Positions 1-9,096 of a DNA stretch of 64,000 nt are shown one piece after another. The DNA is from CADEFX01 sp963806735 (GTDB taxonomy: Bacteria > Pseudomonadota > Alphaproteobacteria > Rhizobiales > Hyphomicrobiaceae), in assembly GCA_963806735.1 (NCBI GenBank), contig CAWEBE010000001.1:62001-126000 (forward strand), in the 5' to 3' direction. Numbering within the stretch: position 1 is the stretch's first letter; each line of letters starts with the position of its first letter. Below the pieces are notes generated by a model. It was not told where the DNA came from, ran no database searches, and saw nothing but the letters and a program-made list of their open reading frames with translations. Position numbers and translations under genes: made by a program.

Positions 1-726
1 GCTCGATGCTCTTCTGTTTCTGGTTCACCTTCCAGACGTTCTCGAGGATAAAGGGCTCGGCCCCGGGCGCTGCGGGGCGGAACATGAGGTCCCCGGTGCC
101 GAGGCCGACGATGCCGAGCCCGAGAATCTTGTGGCGGAAGAAATCGCCGGGCAGCCGCCGCATCAACATGCCGCGCGTGTCATAGACGTGAGCCGCGGCC
201 TGGCCGAGGCGATGCGTCTCCATCACCTGTCCTGAGGAGAAGCGCCACACGGTCAGGGAGTTGATGCCGAACACGACGATGAACCAGAGCACCATCAGCG
301 CCGTCGAGAACACCATGTAGAAGGCAAGGTTCATCTCCACCACGAGCTCGGGCACCCAGGTGAACAGGCGGTTGAGCCCGTAGGCCCAATCGGTGGCGAT
401 GTCGCGGCGATGAGGAAGGTGTGCACCGTGCGTGCGCGCACGTTGGTGAAGACGATCACGAACAGGACGAGCAGCAGGAACGACAGCCCGAGCCAGGCCG
501 AGGGGTAGAACTTGATGGTCTTGCCGGCGAGCGGCACGGCAACGTGATTGATGTGTGTGGCAACGGCGCAGACGTAGCCGTAGGCCCAGACGACCCACCA
601 GTAGATCATGTTGGAGTGGGCCGTGATGCGCACTTCGCCGAGCCGGCCTTGCTCAGCGCGGGCTGCAGCGACGCCGACAGCCGTAGTAGTCGTGCCGGCC
701 GGCTTGATGCCGCCTGTCGTTGCCAT
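1..726 (-). CDS. Partial membrane protein of unknown function, frameshifted
   Basis: The gene starts at the antisense ATG ending at 726, behind a purine-rich AGGGGGA, and runs off the left edge. A soluble N-terminus of about 35 residues is followed by two hydrophobic stretches (around WWVVWAYGYVCAV and LGLSFLLLVLFVIVF). The frame is lost near 400-410. One base added there restores a coherent continuation with a third hydrophobic segment (FSTALMVLWFIVVFGI) and a basic tail containing RRLPGDFFRHKILG. The tail may be a PH-like domain, but that is a guess. I do not recognise the family. A one-base sequencing deletion is the simplest explanation of the break. Confidence 0.6.
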
Positions 727-931
727 TGGACTCCCCCTGTCAGATCCCGCCCGTCAGCGTCACACGTTAGCCGAGGACCGTGCATGGCCAAAGCCGGTCG
801 TGCAGCGGTCTAGCCGCTCATGTGCTCGCGCGGCAACGGCAGTAACCTTGTTGTCAATGCACAGATGGCGCAGCCTGCGTTAACTCTTATACGGGAGGCA
901 GGCCAACCACTTGCAGACGAGGGACAGCACG

Positions 932-1645
932 ATGAGGCGGGCGCTTCTCGCAGCAGTAGTATTTTTGTCGATTGGCGGACCGGCCGCGGCGCAGAGCTGG
1001 GTGCCCTGGCATCAACCGACCTCATACGAGCGACGGCAGACCTACGAGCCACCGCAGGCCCAGCCGCAGCTCGGTGGCGGGGGCTGGTGGTCTCAAGACG
1101 AGCCGCGCCGGCGCAAAGGGCCTGGACCGAAACTTCTGGACGGCGGCGGACGCCCCTCGATCCAGCCTATGTCACCACAGTCGGTGTCGTTCCCGAGCGG
1201 CTACGCGCCGGGCACCGTCATCATCGATACGGCAGGGCGCAGGCTGTATCTGGTGCGGTCCAAGGTCGAGGCCTACCGCTACCCGATCTCGGTCGGCCGC
1301 GAAGGCTTCACCTGGACCGGCTCCGAGCGCATCTCGCGCGTGGCGGACTGGCCGGACTGGCACCCGCCCAAGGAGATGCGCGAGCGCGACCGGAGCCTGC
1401 CGGAGAAGATGACCGGCGGCGTGCGCAATCCGCTGGGCGCCAAGGCCATGTATCTCGGCAGCTCGCTCTATCGCATCCACGGCACCAACAGCGCACAGAG
1501 CATCGGGCGGGCCAATTCCTCGGGCTGCTTTCGCATGATGAACGGGCACGTCGTCGATCTGTCGCGGCGCGTCGGCGTCGGCACCAAGGTCGTGGTGCTG
1601 CGCGGGCTGCCCTCGCAGTTGGCCAGGCGGGTGAACGACGACTGA
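932..1645 (+). CDS. L,D-transpeptidase (YkuD domain), periplasmic
   Basis: 237 residues. An N-terminal signal peptide (MRRALLAAVVFLSIGG, cleavage near AAA-Q) is followed by a Pro/Gln/Arg-rich linker and a C-terminal YkuD domain. The active-site signature is present: HGTN at about residues 183-186 and SSGCF with the catalytic Cys near residue 199. These enzymes form 3-3 peptidoglycan cross-links or attach lipoproteins to the wall. I chose the ATG at 932 because the signal peptide begins there and GAGGGA lies just upstream; a TTG at 911 is in frame but would bury the signal. A close paralogue lies at 9690-10475. Confidence 0.88.
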   Translation: MRRALLAAVVFLSIGGPAAAQSWVPWHQPTSYERRQTYEPPQAQPQLGGGGWWSQDEPRRRKGPGPKLLDGGGRPSIQPMSPQSVSFPSGYAPGTVIIDTAGRRLYLVRSKVEAYRYPISVGREGFTWTGSERISRVADWPDWHPPKEMRERDRSLPEKMTGGVRNPLGAKAMYLGSSLYRIHGTNSAQSIGRANSSGCFRMMNGHVVDLSRRVGVGTKVVVLRGLPSQLARRVNDD

Positions 1646-2046
1646 GTGGCCATGCCGGCGCCAGCTGTCGCACGCGATTCTGGGTCCCGGGTCGCGCGCG
1701 GACATGACAGCCGTGATGTGAAACGGTGGCCTCGGCCCGCGGTCGCGCTGAAAGCGCGCCTCCGGTGCGACCCCGGGATGACAGGTTTTGCTGAGGCAGA
1801 GCCGCACAGGCAGTTTGTCATCCCGGAAACTGCGCGGCCGCAGCACATCGATCAGTCTGCGGCGACAGCTCCGTGCAGTTATCCGGGACGCAGAGTAAAG
1901 GCGGCAGCCAGACTGGTAATCTGGTCCGATCGCGCTGCGCGGCCATGCCTATGGCACGGTTGCGTGCGGCGCTCTAACCTTGGGCAAACGAGTGCGTGCG
2001 GCCGGGGTTCGATGGCCCAAGCCCATGCAGCAGCCCAGGCACCCTG
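1646..2046. other. Intergenic region with an 11-bp inverted repeat
   Basis: About 400 bases between the L,D-transpeptidase and the LysR gene hold no credible reading frame. The main structure is a perfect inverted repeat: CCGGGATGACA at 1773-1783 and TGTCATCCCGG at 1816-1826, separated by 32 bases. It looks like half of a dispersed palindromic repeat family or a weak terminator. The promoter of the LysR gene must lie near the right end. Confidence 0.5.
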
Positions 2047-2961
2047 ATGGACATTCGCCAGTTCCAATATCTGTCCGCGCTCGCGCGCGAGAAGCATTTC
2101 ACGCGGGCGGCCAAGGCCTGCAACGTGACCCAGCCGACGCTGTCGGGACGCATCCGGCAGCTCGAGCAGGAGCTGGGCGTGCCGATCGTCGAGCGCGGCC
2201 AGCGCTTCCACGGGCTGACGCCCGAGGGCGAGCGCGTGCTGAAATGGGCGCACGCCATCCTCGACAACTGGTCCTCGTTGCAGCAGGAGATCGCCAAGCT
2301 ACGCAACACCAAGGGCAGCCTGATCGGCCGGCTGTCGCTTGGTGTGGTCCCATCGGGTCTGCCGATGGCGGCGCTGATCGCCAAGGCGATCCAGGACCGC
2401 CATCCCGGTATCGAGCTGACCGTGCTGTCGCAGAGCTCGGTAGAAATCCTGCGCAATCTCGAGGACTTCGCCATCGACGTCGGCTTGACGTATCTCGACA
2501 ACGAGCCGATCGAGGGCATGCGCTCGGGCGCCATCTATACGGAGCGCTACTGCCTGCTCGTGCGCGCCGATCACGAGCTGGCGAAAAAGAAGTCGGTGAC
2601 CTGGGCCGAGGCAGCCAAGCAGCCGCTGTGCCTGCTCACGCCCAACATGCAGAACCGGCGCATCATCGACCGCGCCTTCAGGACTGCCAATGCCAAGCCG
2701 ACACCGCGGCTGGAGACCAACTCGGTCATCAACCTGTGCTCGAACGTGCACCTGATGGGGCTCGTCAGCATCGTGCCCGAGTACTTCCTGGAGATCCTGG
2801 GACCCATGTCGGACATCCGGGCCGTGCCGCTGGTGAATCCTGTGGTGGAGCACAGCGTTGGCCTGGTAGCGGTGGATCGCGACCCGGTTTCGCCCCTCGT
2901 TCTTGCAGTTTTCGAGTGCGCGGAGGGCGTTGCAGCGCCGGCCATGGCGCCGAGCCGGTAG
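2047..2961 (+). CDS. LysR-type regulator, probable formate dehydrogenase operon regulator
   Basis: 304 residues, typical LTTR length. An N-terminal winged HTH (MDIRQFQYLSALAREKHFTRAA, TQPTLSGRIRQLEQELG) is followed by a substrate-binding domain with a PBP-like fold. I chose the ATG at 2047 because the family starts exactly at MDIRQF. The gene lies 104 bases upstream of fdsG on the same strand. A LysR gene (FdsR) occupies the equivalent place at other NAD-dependent fds loci, so control of the downstream operon is a reasonable inference. The ligand is not deducible. Confidence 0.85.
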   Translation: MDIRQFQYLSALAREKHFTRAAKACNVTQPTLSGRIRQLEQELGVPIVERGQRFHGLTPEGERVLKWAHAILDNWSSLQQEIAKLRNTKGSLIGRLSLGVVPSGLPMAALIAKAIQDRHPGIELTVLSQSSVEILRNLEDFAIDVGLTYLDNEPIEGMRSGAIYTERYCLLVRADHELAKKKSVTWAEAAKQPLCLLTPNMQNRRIIDRAFRTANAKPTPRLETNSVINLCSNVHLMGLVSIVPEYFLEILGPMSDIRAVPLVNPVVEHSVGLVAVDRDPVSPLVLAVFECAEGVAAPAMAPSR

Positions 2962-3037
2962 AACCTGTCATCGACGGGTTCGATGACGCCATCAGAACAA
3001 CCGATTGGATCGCACAGGCCGGTCTGCGGGATGCTGC

Positions 3038-3067
3038 ATTGGAATGGTTCGAATCTTGGGTTCCAAT
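3038..3067 (+). promoter_or_regulatory. Inverted repeat overlapping the fdsG start codon
   Basis: ATTGGAA at 3038-3044 and TTCCAAT at 3061-3067 form a perfect 7-bp inverted repeat with a 16-base spacer. The right arm overlaps the first two bases of the fdsG ATG (3066). No Shine-Dalgarno stands out in front of this start. It could be a regulator site or an RNA hairpin that masks translation initiation. Function is inferred only from position. Confidence 0.35.
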
Positions 3068-3530
3068 GACCGCGGCAGCAGATACAACGGCGCGCGAGAT
3101 CGCGGCTGAGCACGGCAATAGGGCGGATGCGCTGATCGAGATCCTGCACCAGGTGCAGGTCGCGCTCGGTCATGTGCCCGAGGCGGCCGTGCGGGCGCTC
3201 GCCGACGCGTTGAACCTGTCCCGCGCCGAGGTGCACGGCGTCGTCACATTCTATCATGATTTCCGCGACAAGCCGGCGGGCCGGCACGTGCTCAAGATGT
3301 GCCGGGCCGAAGCCTGTCAGGCCATGGGCGGCGAAGCGCTGGTGGCGCGCGCCGAGGATCGGCTCGGTGTGGCGTGCGGCGGCACGAGCGCCGACGGGCA
3401 CGTGACGCTGGAGCCGATCTATTGTCTCGGCCTGTGCGCGACAGGGCCGTCGGCGATGCTGGATGGCGAGGTGGTGGGCCGGCTGACGGCGCCCAAGCTC
3501 GATGCGCTGCTCAAGGGAGCTGGCGCATGA
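3066..3530 (+). CDS. fdsG: NAD-dependent formate dehydrogenase gamma subunit
   Basis: 154 residues, NuoE-like thioredoxin-fold [2Fe-2S] protein. The four cluster ligands are visible: Cys79 and Cys84 in CRAEAC, and Cys120 and Cys124 in YCLGLC. An N-terminal helical region (HQVQVALGHVPEAAVRALAD) matches NuoE. The subunit passes electrons between the FdsA iron-sulfur chain and the FdsB flavin. Its stop overlaps the fdsB ATG (ATGA at 3527-3530), so the two are translationally coupled. It is the first structural gene of fdsG-B-A-fdhD-fdsD. Confidence 0.93.
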   Translation: MTAAADTTAREIAAEHGNRADALIEILHQVQVALGHVPEAAVRALADALNLSRAEVHGVVTFYHDFRDKPAGRHVLKMCRAEACQAMGGEALVARAEDRLGVACGGTSADGHVTLEPIYCLGLCATGPSAMLDGEVVGRLTAPKLDALLKGAGA

Positions 3531-5098
3531 CGGTGCGCGTTTACATTCCGAAGGACGCGGCCGCCGTTGCTGTCGGCGCCGATCGGGTGGCCACTGCGCT
3601 CGAGCAAGCCGCTGCGGACGCTGGCCGCGCAATCGAGATCGTGCGCACGGGCTCGCGCGGTATGCTGTGGCTGGAGCCGCTGGTCGAGGTCGAGGTCGCG
3701 GGTGTTCGCCACGGCTTCGGGCCGATCGAGCCGGAGGATGTTGCGGGTCTGGTGAGTGCGGGCCTGCTCGAGGGCCGTGGGTCTTTGCAGGGTCATCCCA
3801 AGGCGCTCGGACCGGTCGAGAAGATCGGCTATCTGGCACGCCAGACGCGGCTCATGTTCGCACGCTGCGGCGTCATCGATCCCTTGTCGCTGGAGGCGTA
3901 TCGCGCGCATGGCGGATACAAGGGGCTGGAGCGGGCGCTGTCACTGACACCCGCCGGCATCGTCGACGAGGTGGCGAGATCAGGTCTGCGCGGTCGCGGC
4001 GGCGCCGGCTTTCCGACCGGCATCAAGTGGAAGACCGTGCACGACACGGCAGGCGAGCAGAAATACATCGTCTGCAACGCAGACGAGGGCGACAGCGGCA
4101 CGTTCGCCGATCGCATGCTGATGGAGGGGGATCCCTTCCTGCTGATCGAGGGCATGACGATTGCGGGTCTCGCGGTCGGCGCCACCAAGGGCGTCATCTA
4201 CGTCCGCTCGGAATATCCGCATGCGATCGCGGCGTTCAATGCGGCCATCGCCATCGCGCGCAAGGCAGGTCTGCTCGGGTCTGATGTGGCCTCGTCCAAG
4301 CGTGCCTTCGATCTGGAGGTGCGGATCGGCGCCGGCGCCTACGTCTGCGGCGAGGAGACGGCGCTGCTGGAAAGCCTGGAAGGACGGCGCGGCATCGTGC
4401 GCGCCAAGCCGCCGCTGCCCGCACACAAGGGCCTGTTAGGCTGCCCGACGGTGATCAACAACGCGCTGACATTCGCCGCCGCCCCGTTCGTGCTGGCGGA
4501 AGGCGCCAAGACGTATGCCGACTACGGCATGGGACGCTCGCGCGGGACGATGCCGATCCAGCTTGCCGGCAATATCAAGTATGGCGGCCTGTATGAGACG
4601 GCCTTCGGCGTGACGCTCGGCGAGCTGGTGGACGATATCGGCGGCGGCACGGCCACGGGTCGTCCGGTGAGGGCTGTGCAGGTGGGCGGGCCGGTGGGCG
4701 CCTATTTCCCGCGTGCGCTGTTCGACACGCCATTCGACTACGAGGCATTCACCGCTCGCGACGGGCTGATCGGCCACGGCGGCGTGGTGGTGTTCGACGA
4801 CACCGTGGATATGGCGAAACAGGCGCGCTTCGCCTTCGAGTTCTGCGCCATCGAAAGCTGCGGCAAGTGCACGCCCTGCCGCATCGGCTCGACGCGCGGC
4901 GCCGAGACCATCGACAAGATCATGACCGGCGAAGGGCCGGACGATCATCTCGCTTTGGTCGCGGACCTCTGCAACACCATGAAGTTCGGATCGCTGTGCG
5001 CGCTGGGTGGCTTTACGCCGTATCCGGTCATGAGCGCGCTCAATCATTTCCCGGAAGATTTCCGTCGCACCCCCCGCATGCCGCAAGCCGCGGAGTGA
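3527..5098 (+). CDS. fdsB: NAD-dependent formate dehydrogenase beta subunit (FMN, NADH site)
   Basis: 523 residues, NuoF-type. About 130 N-terminal residues of thioredoxin-like character precede the diaphorase core. That core carries the FMN/NADH glycine motif GRGGAGFPTGIKWK and the acidic NADEGDSGTFADR segment. The [4Fe-4S] site has SCGKCTPC (Cys445, 448, 451) plus a fourth Cys near 491 (SLCAL). The protein reduces NAD+ with electrons from formate in the cytoplasm. The start overlaps the fdsG stop by 4 bases; fdsA follows after 7 bases. Confidence 0.94.
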   Translation: MTVRVYIPKDAAAVAVGADRVATALEQAAADAGRAIEIVRTGSRGMLWLEPLVEVEVAGVRHGFGPIEPEDVAGLVSAGLLEGRGSLQGHPKALGPVEKIGYLARQTRLMFARCGVIDPLSLEAYRAHGGYKGLERALSLTPAGIVDEVARSGLRGRGGAGFPTGIKWKTVHDTAGEQKYIVCNADEGDSGTFADRMLMEGDPFLLIEGMTIAGLAVGATKGVIYVRSEYPHAIAAFNAAIAIARKAGLLGSDVASSKRAFDLEVRIGAGAYVCGEETALLESLEGRRGIVRAKPPLPAHKGLLGCPTVINNALTFAAAPFVLAEGAKTYADYGMGRSRGTMPIQLAGNIKYGGLYETAFGVTLGELVDDIGGGTATGRPVRAVQVGGPVGAYFPRALFDTPFDYEAFTARDGLIGHGGVVVFDDTVDMAKQARFAFEFCAIESCGKCTPCRIGSTRGAETIDKIMTGEGPDDHLALVADLCNTMKFGSLCALGGFTPYPVMSALNHFPEDFRRTPRMPQAAE

Positions 5099-5105
5099 GG
5101 ATCAC

Positions 5106-7979
5106 ATGGCACTCGTCGAAGAGATCGATTTCGGGACGCCCGCTTCCAGGGCGGCCAAGACCGTCACGCTGACCATCGACGGCAACACAGTGACGGTGCC
5201 AGAGGGCACCTCGATCATGCGTGCTGCCATGCAGATGGGAACGCAGATCCCCAAGCTGTGCGCCACCGACAGCGTCAACGCCTTCGGCTCGTGCCGCCTG
5301 TGCCTGGTGGAGATCCAGGGCCGTGCGGGCACGCCGGCGTCCTGCACGACGCCTGTCATGGACGGCCTCGTCGTGCGCACGCAGTCGCAGCGCCTGAAGC
5401 AGATCCGCCGCGGCGTGATGGAGCTCTACATCTCCGATCATCCGCTGGATTGCCTCACCTGCGCCGCCAACGGCGATTGCGAGCTGCAGGACATGGCGGG
5501 CGCAGTCGGACTGCGCGACGTGCGCTATGGCTACGATGGCGCCAACCACGTGTTCGCCAAGCAGAACGGCAAGGCCAACGACGCCTGGATGCCGAAGGAC
5601 CAGACCAATCCGTATTTCACCTACGATCCGTCCAAGTGCATCGTCTGCAGTCGCTGCGTGCGTGCATGCGAGGAAGTGCAGGGCACGTTCGCGCTGACCA
5701 TCGAGGGCCGCGGCTTCGAGAGCCGCGTCTCCGCCGGCATGTCCGAGAGCTTTCTCGACAGCGAGTGCGTCTCCTGCGGCGCCTGCGTGCAGGCCTGCCC
5801 GACGGCGACCTTGAGCGAGAAGGCGCTGATCGATATCGGCCAGCCCGAGCACTCGGTAGTGACGACCTGCGCCTACTGCGGTGTCGGCTGCTCGTTCAAG
5901 ACCGAGATGCGGGGCGAGGAAGTAGTGCGCATGGTGCCCTACAAGGACGGCAACGCCAATCGCGGCCACTCGTGCGTGAAGGGGCGCTTCGCCTGGGGCT
6001 ATGCCACCCACAAGGAACGCGTCCTGAAACCCATGGTACGCGACAAGATCACCGATCCCTGGTGCGAGACGACGTGGGAGGAGGCCATCGGGCGTGTCGC
6101 CAGCGAGTTCAAGCGCATCCAGTATCAGTACGGCCGCGATGCCGTGGGCGGCATCACATCCTCGCGCTGCACCAACGAGGAGACCTTCCTCGTGCAGAAG
6201 CTGATCCGGGCGGGCTTCGGCGTGAACAACGTCGATACCTGCGCGCGGGTGTGCCACTCGCCGACCGGCTACGGCCTCAAGACTGCGTTCGGCACGTCGG
6301 CCGGCACGCAGGATTTCGACTCCGTCGAGCAGTGCGACGTGATGGTAGTGATCGGCGCCAATCCGACCGACGGCCATCCGGTGTTCGCCAGCCGCATGAA
6401 GAAGCGCCTGCGCCAGGGCGCCAAGCTGATCGTCATCGATCCGCGCCGCATCGACCTGGTGCGCACGCCGCACGTCGAGGCCGCCCACCACCTGCCGCTG
6501 ACGCCCGGCACCAACGTGGCCGTGCTGACGTCGATGGCGCACGTCATCGTCACGGAAGGGCTGGTCAACGAGTCGTTCGTGCGCGAGCGCTGCGAGATGC
6601 AGGACTTCCAGGAGTGGGCCGCATTCGTCTCCGAGCCCCGGCACTCACCGGAAGCAATGGCCCAGTACACGGGGGTCGATCCGGCGGAGCTGAGGGCCGC
6701 GGCACGTCTCTACGCGAGCGGCGGCAATGCCGCATTCTACTACGGCCTCGGCGTCACCGAGCACAGCCAGGGCTCGACCACGGTGATGGCGATCGCCAAC
6801 CTCGCCATGGCGACCGGCAATCTCGGCCGGCCCGGCGTCGGCGTGAACCCGCTGCGCGGCCAGAACAACGTGCAGGGCGCCTGCGACATGGGCTCCTTCC
6901 CGCACGAGCTGTCCGGCTACCGCCACATCTCCGATGACGCCACGCGTGCCATGTTCGAGGCGCTGAGGGGCCGGCCGCTCAATCCCGAGCCGGGCCTGCG
7001 CATTCCCAACATGCTGGACGCCGCCGTCGAGGGCTCGTTCAAGGCCATCTACATCCAGGGCGAGGACATCCTGCAGTCCGATCCCAACACGAGCCATGTC
7101 TCGGCGGGCCTCGCGGCCATGGAATGTGTGGTGGTGCACGATCTCTTCCTCAACGAGACCGCCAACTACGCGCACGTGTTCCTGCCGGGCTCCACGTTCC
7201 TGGAGAAGGACGGCACGTTCACCAACGCCGAGCGGCGCATCCAGCTCGTGCGGCGCGTGATGACGCCGCGCAACGGCGGCTACGCCGACTGGGAGATCAC
7301 GCAGCTCATCGCCAACGCCATCGGGCTCGGCTGGAGCTACACGCATCCGAGCCAGGTCATGGACGAGATCGCCAAGCTGACGCCGTCGTTCGCAGGCGTG
7401 AGCTTCGCCAAGCTGGATGAATTGGGCTCGGTGCAGTGGCCGTGCAACGAGGCCAATCCGCTGGGCTCGCCGGTGATGCATGCCACGACCTTCGCGCGCG
7501 GCAAGGGCAAGTTCATGCTGACCGAGTACGTGCCGACCGACGAGCGCACGGGCCCACGCTATCCGCTGCTGCTGACCACCGGCCGCATCCTGTCGCAGTA
7601 CAATGTCGGCGCACAGACGCGGCGCACGGACAATGTCGTGTGGCATCAGGAGGACCGGCTCGAGATCAACCCGCACGACGCTGAGCAGCGCGGCATCAAA
7701 GAGGGCGACTGGGTGCGCATCGCCAGCCGCGCCGGCGAGACGGCCCTCCGGGCGCAAATCACCGACCGGGTGGCGCCGGGCGTGGTCTACACCACGTTCC
7801 ACCACCCGCTGACCCAGGCCAACGTCATCACGACCGATTATTCGGATTGGGCTACCAATTGTCCCGAGTACAAGGTGACGGCGGTGCAGGTGAGCGCGTC
7901 CAACGGGCCGACCCACTATCAGGAGGAGTACGAGGCGTTCTCCAAGTCCAGCCGGCGCATCATGGAAGCAGCGGAATAG
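5106..7979 (+). CDS. fdsA: NAD-dependent formate dehydrogenase alpha subunit (Mo, bis-MGD)
   Basis: 957 residues, catalytic subunit oxidising formate to CO2. Domains in order: N-terminal [2Fe-2S] (CATDS...CRLCL), His-Cys [4Fe-4S] (HPLDCLTCAANGDCEL), two ferredoxin clusters (CIVCSRCVRAC and CVSCGACVQACP), an NDH/FDH-type [4Fe-4S] motif (CAYCGVGCSF...HSCVKGR), and the molybdopterin oxidoreductase core with C-terminal dinucleotide-binding domain. The predicted molybdenum ligand is Cys383 in CARVCHSPTG; it is cysteine, not selenocysteine. No Tat signal is present, as expected for the cytoplasmic soluble enzyme. The sequence is full length and intact. Confidence 0.96.
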   Translation: MALVEEIDFGTPASRAAKTVTLTIDGNTVTVPEGTSIMRAAMQMGTQIPKLCATDSVNAFGSCRLCLVEIQGRAGTPASCTTPVMDGLVVRTQSQRLKQIRRGVMELYISDHPLDCLTCAANGDCELQDMAGAVGLRDVRYGYDGANHVFAKQNGKANDAWMPKDQTNPYFTYDPSKCIVCSRCVRACEEVQGTFALTIEGRGFESRVSAGMSESFLDSECVSCGACVQACPTATLSEKALIDIGQPEHSVVTTCAYCGVGCSFKTEMRGEEVVRMVPYKDGNANRGHSCVKGRFAWGYATHKERVLKPMVRDKITDPWCETTWEEAIGRVASEFKRIQYQYGRDAVGGITSSRCTNEETFLVQKLIRAGFGVNNVDTCARVCHSPTGYGLKTAFGTSAGTQDFDSVEQCDVMVVIGANPTDGHPVFASRMKKRLRQGAKLIVIDPRRIDLVRTPHVEAAHHLPLTPGTNVAVLTSMAHVIVTEGLVNESFVRERCEMQDFQEWAAFVSEPRHSPEAMAQYTGVDPAELRAAARLYASGGNAAFYYGLGVTEHSQGSTTVMAIANLAMATGNLGRPGVGVNPLRGQNNVQGACDMGSFPHELSGYRHISDDATRAMFEALRGRPLNPEPGLRIPNMLDAAVEGSFKAIYIQGEDILQSDPNTSHVSAGLAAMECVVVHDLFLNETANYAHVFLPGSTFLEKDGTFTNAERRIQLVRRVMTPRNGGYADWEITQLIANAIGLGWSYTHPSQVMDEIAKLTPSFAGVSFAKLDELGSVQWPCNEANPLGSPVMHATTFARGKGKFMLTEYVPTDERTGPRYPLLLTTGRILSQYNVGAQTRRTDNVVWHQEDRLEINPHDAEQRGIKEGDWVRIASRAGETALRAQITDRVAPGVVYTTFHHPLTQANVITTDYSDWATNCPEYKVTAVQVSASNGPTHYQEEYEAFSKSSRRIMEAAE

Positions 7980-7984
7980 GCGCA

Positions 7985-8851
7985 ATGACGGCGCAGCCCA
8001 GCGTCCAGGTCCGCGCATTGAAGGTCACGGCCGGGGAGGCCGCGGACCGCGAGCGCTGCATCCCGCAGGAGATTCCGGTGGCGCTGGTGTACGACGGCAC
8101 GACCTACGCCGTGATGATGGCCTCGCCCTCGGACCTGGAGGATTTCGCGCTCGGCTTCAGCCTGGCTGAGAGGATCGTCGCGGCGCCGGGGGAGATCGAG
8201 AGCCTCGAGGTCGTCGAGCAGGAGAACGGCATCGAGCTGCGCATGTGGCTCGCAGCCCACCGCCGGCGCGACCTGTTCGAGCGGCAGCGGCGCATGGCCG
8301 GCCCCACCGGCTGCGGCTTGTGCGGGGTGGAGAGCCTGGAGGCGGCGCTGCCTGTCTGTCCGCACGTGGCGGCGGAGCTGACGGTCTCGGCTGCGGATAT
8401 CGCGTCCGCCCTGGCGGCGCTGGAGCCGGCGCAGACACTCAATCGGCAGACCCGGGCCGTGCACGGCGCCGGCTTCTGGACCAAGGAGAGGGGCCTCGTG
8501 GCGCTGGCCGAGGACGTCGGCCGCCACAATGCCCTGGACAAGCTGGTCGGTGCTTTGTGGCGGGCGCACCTCGATGTCGCGGACGGCATCTTGCTGCTCA
8601 CCAGCCGTGTGTCGGTGGAGATGGTGCAGAAAGCGGCGGTGGCCGGAGCGCCGATCATCGTCGCCGTGTCGGCGCCGACGGCGCTGGCGCTCAAGACGGC
8701 CGAGGCGGCCGGCATCACGCTGATCGGCGTGGCCCGTGCCGACGGCTTCGAGGTTTTTACGCATCCACACCGCCTCGCGGGCCATCGGCTCACATGGAAA
8801 CACTGCCGCTGCCATGTGAGACGTGAATCGCACTCTAAACTTGAAGTGTAG
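7985..8851 (+). CDS. fdhD: Formate dehydrogenase accessory sulfurtransferase FdhD
   Basis: 288 residues. FdhD moves sulfur from a cysteine desulfurase to the Mo-bis-MGD cofactor, without which FdsA is inactive. The essential Cys pair is visible as CGLC (Cys110 and Cys113), followed by the conserved GAGFW, EDVGRHNALDK and TSRVSVEMVQKA blocks. The start at 7985 is 5 bases after the fdsA stop. The last 25 residues (after THPHRL) are Arg/His/Cys-rich and extend slightly beyond the usual end of the family. Called fdsC in some fds operons. Confidence 0.93.
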   Translation: MTAQPSVQVRALKVTAGEAADRERCIPQEIPVALVYDGTTYAVMMASPSDLEDFALGFSLAERIVAAPGEIESLEVVEQENGIELRMWLAAHRRRDLFERQRRMAGPTGCGLCGVESLEAALPVCPHVAAELTVSAADIASALAALEPAQTLNRQTRAVHGAGFWTKERGLVALAEDVGRHNALDKLVGALWRAHLDVADGILLLTSRVSVEMVQKAAVAGAPIIVAVSAPTALALKTAEAAGITLIGVARADGFEVFTHPHRLAGHRLTWKHCRCHVRRESHSKLEV

Positions 8852-8870
8852 AGCAAAGACGTGACCGAGC

Positions 8871-9086
8871 ATGCAGTCTGACAAGCTGGTGGTAATGGCG
8901 AACCAGATCGCCAAGTTTTTTGCGGTGCAGGGCGAGGCGCGGGCGGTGCCCCAGATCGCCGATCACATCGAGAAGTTCTGGGACCCCCGCATGCGCCGCC
9001 AGATCAGCGCTCACATGGCCCAGGGCGGCGCTGGGCTCGATCCTCTGGCCAAGACAGCCATCGGGAAGCTGAAACCGGCCCTCTGA
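8871..9086 (+). CDS. fdsD: Formate dehydrogenase delta subunit
   Basis: 71 residues, small all-helical protein closing the operon. It contains the family pattern KLVVMANQIAKFF...IADHIEKFWDPRMRRQI followed by GLDPLAKTAI. FdsD is required for assembly or activity of soluble Fds enzymes, but its exact role is not settled. It starts 19 bases after fdhD. Its stop codon sits inside the 19-base palindrome at 9075-9093. Confidence 0.92.
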   Translation: MQSDKLVVMANQIAKFFAVQGEARAVPQIADHIEKFWDPRMRRQISAHMAQGGAGLDPLAKTAIGKLKPAL

Positions 9087-9093
9087 GGGCCGG
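9075..9093. terminator. Probable bidirectional terminator at end of the fds operon
   Basis: CCGGCCCTC and GAGGGCCGG form a perfect 9-bp stem around a single T, overlapping the fdsD TGA. The convergent gene ends at 9097, so the hairpin sits exactly between two converging units. There is no T-run on either side, so it may act as a transcript-stabilising hairpin rather than a classical intrinsic terminator. Confidence 0.5.
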
Positions 9094-9096
9094 CTG

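Noticed and set aside
1646..2047. 133-residue frame between ldt and lysR
   Set aside because: Arg/Ala/Pro-rich with no coding pattern, spans an inverted repeat and overlaps the lysR start.
3046..3056. GGTTCGAATC resembling a tRNA T-loop
   Set aside because: No complementary T-stem, acceptor stem or anticodon arm around it; it lies within the fdsG leader inverted repeat.
6252..6254. Selenocysteine at the FdsA active site
   Set aside because: The codon is TGC (Cys383), so the enzyme is the cysteine form.
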